Below are positions 57,753 through 64,000 of a DNA stretch of 64,000 bases, one piece after another (within the stretch, counting starts at the first letter, position 1; each line of letters begins with the position of its first letter). Location of the stretch: NCBI RefSeq assembly GCF_014356525.2, contig NC_052507.1, positions 49,763,952 to 49,827,951 on the forward strand, written 5' to 3'. Made by a program: the position numbers and the translations under genes. Source of the DNA: Nilaparvata lugens (taxonomy: Eukaryota > Arthropoda > Insecta > Hemiptera > Delphacidae). The notes under the pieces were generated by a model that was not told where the DNA came from, searched no databases, and was given only the letters and a program-made list of their open reading frames with translations.

Positions 57753-58034
57753 TCTCCTTTCTGTCCTTCCTTTCCTACTCCACTGGAGCGGAACCGAGGC
57801 TGTAAGGCCGATACAAAATTACATCAAAGAGGTGTCATCAGAGAAGAGAGCGACCTTCACGCCGTCAGAAGCACCAGGAGGTGCTGTTCACGCCAGCTGA
57901 GGAACAAAGAAGAAGGAAGAGGAACTTCGACTTGCCTCCTTTCCCCGCCCACATTACGACTGAGCGAAGTCATCCATGAGCAACACCTGGGTATCAATCA
58001 CCCACCTTTGAAGCAACTCAGGGTGTACGTGATA

Positions 58035-59272
58035 GATTGGCATCGAGACAACTTCCACCGCCTCTGGCGGCGGTACAACTCCATCCCCTCCACTTTGGGG
58101 GAGTATTTAAACGCCGGACGAGCCCCAGACCACAGCTTTCCGCTCACAACCTTCCTGTTCCTTGTATAGCGGCCCGTTGGCTGCCGTACGTCCCCGACCT
58201 CCTACCCTGGTACAGCGGCCGTTGGCTGCCGTACGTCCCCGACCTCCTGCCCTGGTACAGCGGCCTGTTGGCTGCCGTATGTCCCTAACCTTCCATCTCC
58301 TTAGGGCACAGCGGACCGTTGTCTGCCGTCCCTGTACTCCCATCACCCTAGGGCACAGTGGACCGTTGTCTGCCGTCCCTGTCCTCCCATTTCCCCAGGG
58401 CACAGCAGACCGTTGTCTGCCGTCCCTGACCTCCCATCTCCCTAGGGCACAGCGGACCATTGTCTGTCGTCCCTGTCCTCCCATTTCTTCAGGGCACAGC
58501 GGACCGTTGTCTGCCGTCCCTGACCTTCCATTCCCCCAGGGCACAGCGGACCGTTGTCTGCCGTCCCTGTCCTCCATTTCCCCAGGGCACAGCGGACCGT
58601 TGTCTGCCGTCCCTGACCTCCCATCTCCCTAGGGCACAGCGGACCGTTGTCTGCCGTCCCTGTTCTCCCATCTCCCTAGGGCACAGCGGACCGTTGTCTG
58701 CCGTCCCTGTCCTCCCATTCCCCCAGGGCACAGCGGACCGTTGTCTGCCGTCCCTATTCTTCCTTCTCCCCAGGGCACAGCGGACCGTTGTCTGCCGTCC
58801 CTATTCTTCCTTCTCCCCAGGGCACAGCGGACCGTTGTCTGCCGTCCCTATTCTTCCTTCTCCCCAGGGCACAGCGGACCGTTGTCTGCCGTCCCTATTC
58901 TTCCTTCTCTCCAGGGCACAGCTGACCGTTGTCTGCCGTCCCTATTCTTCCTTTTCCCCAGGGCACAGCAGACTGTTGTCTGCTGTCCCTATCCTTTCTG
59001 TCCTTCCTTTTCCTACTCCACTGGAGCAGAACCAAGGCCGTAAGGCCGATACAAAATTACATCAAAGTGGTGTCATTAGAGAAGAGAGCGACCTTCACGC
59101 CGTCAGAAGCACCAGGAGGTGCTGTTCACGCCAGCTGAGGCACAAAGAAGAAGGAAGAGGAACTTCGACTTGCCTCCTTTCCCCGCCCACATTACGACTG
59201 AGCGAAGTCATCCAGGAGCAACACCTGGGTATCAATCACCCACCTCTGTAGCTACTCAGGGTGTACGTGATA
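58035..59272 (+). repeat. second, headless LTR unit
   Basis: GATTGG followed by CATCGAGACAACTTCC: a PBS-start remnant joined to the middle of an LTR head. Then TATTTAAACGCC at 58104, array 4 and a complete LTR end at 59272, which adjoins LINE sequence GTCTTTGATTTTTG. Confidence 0.85.
58303..58990 (+). repeat. 47-bp minisatellite array 4
   Basis: About 14-15 units in the same order as array 2, with scattered substitutions and one missing base (CCTCCATTTCC at about 58570). Confidence 0.95.
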
Positions 59273-59627
59273 GTCTTTGATTTTTGTTTCATTCCTATCC
59301 CAAGTATTTCTTTTCCTATCTCTTCTTGTCACTCCGATCATTATTCTTTCCATCAATCTTATACTAGTTCTTAGCTTTTTTATTAATTTTTCATTCATGT
59401 CCAAGTTTCACAGCCGTATAATATCACTGGCAGACAGCTTTTTTGAAATAATTTTCTTTTGCCACTCATGTTGATTTTAGATCGGAATAGGTAATTGAAA
59501 CGTCTGAACATCGACCAGCCCAACGCAATCCTCCTGGTAATCTCTCCCCTTTGACCATCCTTTCCAATCTTTTGTCCCAAATAAATAAAGTTTTCCACTC
59601 TCTCTATTTTCCCTTTCTCCAGTAATA
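59273..59627 (-). mobile_element. RTE-like LINE, 3' half fragment (right locus copy)
   Basis: Corresponds to 48710-49067 of the left copy, with a lost base at CATTCATGTCC. At 59627 it skips about 100 bases present in the left copy (49068-49167), which removes the LINE/element border, its ACCT and the first 48 bases of the TG...CA element. The join is at a TATT microhomology. Confidence 0.85.
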
Positions 59628-61865
59628 TTTATAAGAGCGGTCGCTAAAGTCCCTATTTTGCGAATAAATTCACAGAAAGTTAAGGCCGTCCGGCTCGCAA
59701 AATTGCTGGGTTCAAACCGCAGCTCTAGCTCAGTGGTAGATGCATGAAATTTCCAAATATAATTAATCACCACAAGGTTCAATGACTGGTGATTAATGAT
59801 TCTTACCGCTGCTTCTGTGAAGTTCTTGAAGAATACCAATAAGGAAATCGAAAAGATAGTTGATGACTGATTACCAGTAACCATGTAATCGAGGATAATG
59901 AAGAACAACTATGGTTTTTTATAGTTGATTTTTAAAACGCTTGCTATGAATACAGGTATCCACCAATTTGTCCTTCTGAAATTCCTTAGAACTTACAACG
60001 CCAGTTCTTGAAGCTCTCTGGATCCTTATATGATATAACTGGAACCTTATTAATATAATCATCAATATGGTTTTTCTGGCGGACCAGTATGACTATCATC
60101 AAAGGATGATAAATACTGAATACTCTTAATAAGATCAATATCAATTGATTCACTAATTTTATATGCTGCAGAATATTTTTTCTTGGCACTGAGACAGCTC
60201 AAACCGTATATTACAAGATGAATTAGGATATAATAAAAACTTCTATGATTTTGTATGCTGACATAAAACACATAATATATTCCCATAAAAATAATGTATA
60301 TGAAAATATTCTTATATCTATAATTTCCTTTAAATAAATTCTTTTCTATAAATTGAATGATTATCACAAGGCTTAATAGCATTCACTGTTGTGAGTTTTA
60401 AAAAAAATATATATATTATATTTAATACTGATACTTGGACTTCAAGTCAATTCAGAATTCTACAACTTAAAACCTGTTCGGTCGGTAGATTCAATAGGAC
60501 AAGCTTTGATCAATTAGCAAAAAATAATTAATAAAACTAACATTCAAAAATCTCTGGGTTTTTATGAGTCCGTGCCGTGCATGGAAGTAAGCTTCCTACA
60601 TAAATCAAATAAATTCATAAAACATTCTTATAGACTATTTGATAGCACTCAACACGTTGTGAATTTTCTTTGACTCGAATTAATTTATATAGCGCTTTGA
60701 TCAATTCCCCAACTCTTATCAAAAGGCCTTTAAAAAACGAGCTCGCTTGAACAAACACTCACAGTAATGATGTTCTTGAAGGTCTTGTAGAATAAATTAA
60801 TTATTTCTAATAATTAATTATGCAGGTCCTTTTCGTCTCGGCTGGGCTCGTGCATGGTCCAGATTTCTTATAGATTTATTTCAGTATTAAAGGTACATTT
60901 ATGAGAACAGATTACAATTAAGAAATCTTTAACAACACTGAGTTCACAGATAAATAAACATTAATTACAAATAGTTCACATTTAAAAAAGGGATTGGCTT
61001 GATAATTTTAAAAATTTAACAGGATGAAAGAACCCTAATTTCCATGTGCATCTTCACAGATCGGGATCACAAGCCAAAGAGAAGTGATTTCCAGAAAAAT
61101 TTCATCTCTTCCTTGAACGATTTGTAAGCTCCCTTCTGATTGGCTTTCTAATTTAGCAAGACTCAATACAATTGGTTACTTCAGATTCAGGGTTTCTTCA
61201 ACTTATTTATAGAAAGATAGATAAAAAATTTTTATATAAATAGATGGGGTGATTATCTTAGATTATTCTAATAAATAAATCGTGATATACAATACTATCA
61301 CGCAGCGTACATTCAATTTTTTATATGAGCTTTGTATACTCTTGGTTTTCATACTTTTTTAGATTGTAATAAATATTCATGCAGCAATAATAGTTGTCCC
61401 TATTTATTTACATAAACCTTCCCTAGTATATATTTAATACATATTTTGTGAGTAAACTTTATAATTCAACTTATACTGGTTGATCGAACAATCAGCTGAT
61501 TCGTTAGGTGTTGATTCAAATAACTATTGATTTATCCTAGATCGATTGATTCATTTTAAAACATAAACAAACAATTCTAACCTCAAATGTACATGCAAAC
61601 ATTTATCTTTTATGATCTGCCAATAATAAATAAGCTGCTTTATAATTTTTAATTCTGCCAATGGATCCTCATTATTGTTGAATTACAATTATGCATGTTT
61701 TTTCTTATCGCTTTAGATGATATGATTACTCTTTATCGCTAATAACATTCGATTTTACTTGAGTGGTACTTTGACTAGGCTATCTTTCCTTTCTATTTTA
61801 TAATTCCATTAGAGTTCAATAATTCATTTCAAAAATATTTTGTGGTGCTAAAATACCACGTGACA
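59628..61865. mobile_element. right copy of the TG...CA element, 5' end deleted
   Basis: Matches 49168-50468 up to 60924 and then continues to 61865 with unique sequence, ending in ATACCACGTGACA. ACCT at 61866-61869 repeats the ACCT at 49116-49119 in the left copy. TGTGAAGTGG at the start and CCACGTGACA at the end form an imperfect inverted repeat. Total length without the deletion would be about 2.3 kb. TG...CA ends and a 4-bp duplication suggest a solo LTR or non-autonomous LTR element. A minus-strand frame of 106 codons (60062-60382) has no known domain. Confidence 0.65.
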
Positions 61866-61869
61866 ACCT

Positions 61870-62796
61870 TTAATCCAATCCTCCTTGTTTCGCTATTCAG
61901 TTCCTCTAGCAAACAACGAACTTCTTCTGCACTGCTCCCTATTGGAGCTACGTCATCAGAAAATTTCAGGGTATTTAATTTTTGGCCATTGATGTCTATT
62001 CCATATCCTTCCCAATTGAGATTTCTGAAACATGTTTCCAAGACAGCATTGAATATTTTTTACAAAGGAATGTTGCCTTGTCTTAATCCTCTTCTTACTC
62101 CCATGACTTTCTCTTTTCCTCTTTAACCTCGATTTTCATTCTCTCGTAAATGAACTTGAATATTTCTAAGTATTTTCCTCTAATACCAAGTCCATAGAGT
62201 GTATCTACTACAGATTTTGTTGTAACGCTATCGAACGCTTTCTCATAATCTATAAATAATAGAAACATTGGGAATTTGTAGTCTTTAGAATTTCTTATCA
62301 ATTCCAATAATACAAGCATGTTGTCAAAAGTTGAAAAGTTTTTCTTGAAACCGGTCTGATTCACAGAAGTTGATCTAGTCAAATAGTTGTCTATCCTATA
62401 CGTTATAACCGCAATAAACACTTTATATATACTGGATAGAAGACTTATCGGTTGATAGTTCTTTATCTCTTTCCTATCACCTTTCTTGAAAAGGAGTATC
62501 AGGCTGGCTTCCAACCATATTTCTGGAATTCTTTCGAATCTAAGGCATATATTGAATAGCTTTGTTAATAGATCTATTACCGTATTTCCGCCTGCTTTCA
62601 ATTCTTCATTCGATATTCGATCTGGGCTGCCTGCTTTTCCCTCCTTCAGGTGATCAATCACTCGCTTCACCTCACTTTTAAGAATCGCCGGACACTCCTC
62701 ATCCTCACTCTCTCTCTCCTGCTGAACCTCGCCTCCCAAGTCGCCAATGTCGTCATTATAGAGCTTCTGATAGTAATTACAGATTATTTTCAGCAT
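61870..62796 (-). pseudogene. LINE reverse transcriptase palm, one break
   Basis: 62796-62095 (233 codons) contains KEGKAGSPDRISNEELKAGG, LILLFKKGDRKEIKNYQPIS, NQTGFKKNFSTFDN and LFIDYEKAFDSV with the first catalytic Asp at residue 183. After a frame change, 62041 onward holds LNTLKFSDDVAPIGSSAEEV: the catalytic pair is present with Ser in place of Ala (FSDD). The region between them, which should hold the QGxxLSP motif, is damaged by frame changes at about 62040-62100. Confidence 0.8.
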
Positions 62797-63804
62797 TCCA
62801 TCTATTTGCCCTCACCTCGACTCCATCCTCATTTCTCATACAAATCATAGTATTTTTGCCAAGTTGCTGTAGCCTATTACATTGTTTGATGCTTTTCCCA
62901 AATTTGATAGTTTCTTCTAGATCCGATGTTTTCCTATTGCTTGTCCATTCGTTCCATTTTCTTCTTATAAGCTTTGAGGTTTCGCTAAATTCAATCTTGT
63001 CTCTCCCAAATCGTTTTAATTTTCTTCTTTTCTCCAGTAATTTACCTAGTTCTCTTGGTATTTTCCGTTTCTTGTTCTCCTGTTCATCGCCTAGCATTTG
63101 TCTCGTTCTTTTTAGAGTGTTTGTCAATTTGCTTGTTAAAGCCTCCATATCCTCACATATATGAATAGTTTCTTCATTGAATTTCATTTCTAGTTTCTCC
63201 TCAAAAGCTAAAAGTTTCAAAACATCAGTACTCAGTCTTGTGATTTTTTTCTCATGGTACCTTCTCCGATTTTCTTTTACCCTTATTTCAATTTTAACAG
63301 GTCGGTGATCACTTCCGGTATTTATTTTGTCTTCCATATCTACATCCTGAACAATACATTTTTCATCTATGATGAAAAAATCTATTTCATTTTTAGTCTC
63401 ACCGTCGGGACTTACCCACGTCCATTTTCTTTTTCATTTTTCTGGTAAAACGAGTTCATAATAAACATGTTCTTTCCTTCGACGTATTAGACTAGTCGCT
63501 CTCCTCGTTCGTTTCTTTTGCCATATACATATCTTCCAACACATCTCTCACCATCGTTCTTCCCTATTCTTGCATTAAGATCTCCCATAATTATATTGTA
63601 CTTGCATGGATCATTTTCTAGAGCCTCTTCAAGATCTTCATAGAACTCCTCTATTTCTTCTTCTGTAGATGCTGAAGTTGGCGCGTACACTTTGTAACAT
63701 TTTGACATTTGGAGGGATGAATAAAAATTCCTATTTGAAGAAATGTAGAGCCAGTAGCCAGCTGGGCAAAGCCATCTAGATTGAAAGTTGTAGCCCTCAA
63801 ACAT
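62777..63804 (-). pseudogene. LINE endonuclease and linker, one break
   Basis: 63804-63487 contains KVYAPTSASTEEEIEEFYED and IIMGDLNARIGK, the catalytic GDxNA motif. After a frame change near 63450, 63337-62777 starts with GSDHRPVKIEI, the terminal SDH motif, intact, followed by a Lys/Arg/Glu-rich linker. The endonuclease motifs are better preserved than in the LINE at 22-24 kb, which belongs to another family. Confidence 0.8.
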
Positions 63805-64000
63805 ATGTTTATGAAAAAAAGGATTGTTCCCGAAAGTTATTTATATATTGTTATTTAATGTATTTATGAGTGTTTATATATTTATTTATATGTTTTACAT
63901 TTTATTACCATTGTTTTATGCCATGTTGTTACTGAAAAAACCTCAATTGAACCAGTTACCATCAAAGCCAAAACCAATGTAGCAAAAGAGAAAAATTGTA
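63805..64000. other. no gene recognised
   Basis: AT-rich flank of the LINE, with TTTATATATTTATTTATATG-like sequence. Confidence 0.5.

Larger units (their letters stand above)
55827..58034 (+). repeat. 3' LTR with internal 47-bp array (about 2.2 kb)
   Basis: Starts TGTCACAAAGTAAAATTG after the polypurine tract and ends GTGATA at 58034. The order is a short AT-rich U3, a hairpin CCGCC-TCT-GGCGG, a TATA-like box at 56021, diverged units of about 46 bp with CCTGGTACAGCGGCCC, the homogeneous 47-bp array, and the conserved 280-bp end. This is the only complete LTR in the window. After GTGATA follows GATTGG, as after a 5' LTR. Confidence 0.8.
61870..63804 (-). mobile_element. RTE-like LINE, 5' half
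   Basis: Continues the LINE across the inserted element: endonuclease at 63804-63300, linker, RT palm at 62800-61870, ending at GLKV, while the left fragment begins with KVNYDKSKV. The endonuclease N-terminal part is not recognisable, so the 5' end lies near or just past 63804. Confidence 0.8.

Overview
The window looks like intergenic or intronic DNA from a eukaryotic, very probably insect, genome. It is AT-rich, packed with nested transposable elements, has no operons and no long intact host gene. Several dispersed repeats (a 165-bp element with TTA target duplications at 4771-4935, a repeat ending in GGCCCGGTTGCAC at 47402, a repeat ending in CTGGTGTGGCGCACTC at 27965) resemble, from memory only, repeats common in delphacid planthoppers such as Nilaparvata. 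I treat the species as a guess.

Layout. 0-5 kb: a degraded terminal exon on the minus strand, a foldback repeat, GC-rich hairpin mosaics, a short ORF with a RING-like cysteine pattern and a small PIF/Harbinger-type MITE. 5-22 kb: tandem and inverted repeats, two copies of a TIR element (6.2 and 15.1 kb) and long strand-asymmetric pyrimidine or purine tracts; no credible gene. 22-24.4 kb: an RTE-like LINE on the minus strand, broken by frameshifts. 24.8-25.9 kb: a decayed PIF/Harbinger transposase and a MADF-domain gene, the latter interrupted by a perfect palindrome. 28-30 kb: a 5'-truncated, internally deleted Jockey-like LINE inserted in another dispersed repeat. 31.8-43.6 kb: nested TIR and foldback elements plus a 2.3-kb sequence present twice in inverted orientation. 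47.5-63.8 kb: several LINE pieces and a rearranged gag-protease LTR retroelement whose LTR carries a large 47-bp minisatellite.

The most unusual part is 48.3-63.8 kb. An RTE-like LINE (minus strand) was split by a roughly 2.3-kb TG...CA element with a 4-bp ACCT duplication. That locus then appears twice, left copy 48326-50469 and right copy 59273-63804, with an LTR retroelement between them. The retroelement has a truncated 5' LTR, a primer-binding site, frameshifted gag, a damaged protease, no visible reverse transcriptase or integrase, a polypurine tract and an expanded 3' LTR. A block made of LTR array, second LTR array and 175 bp of flanking LINE also sits inside the element between gag and protease. 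Reading frames across the 47-bp arrays are open in many frames only because the unit is short, GC-rich and not a multiple of three; they are not counted as genes. Long near-identical arrays also make assembly error a serious alternative explanation.
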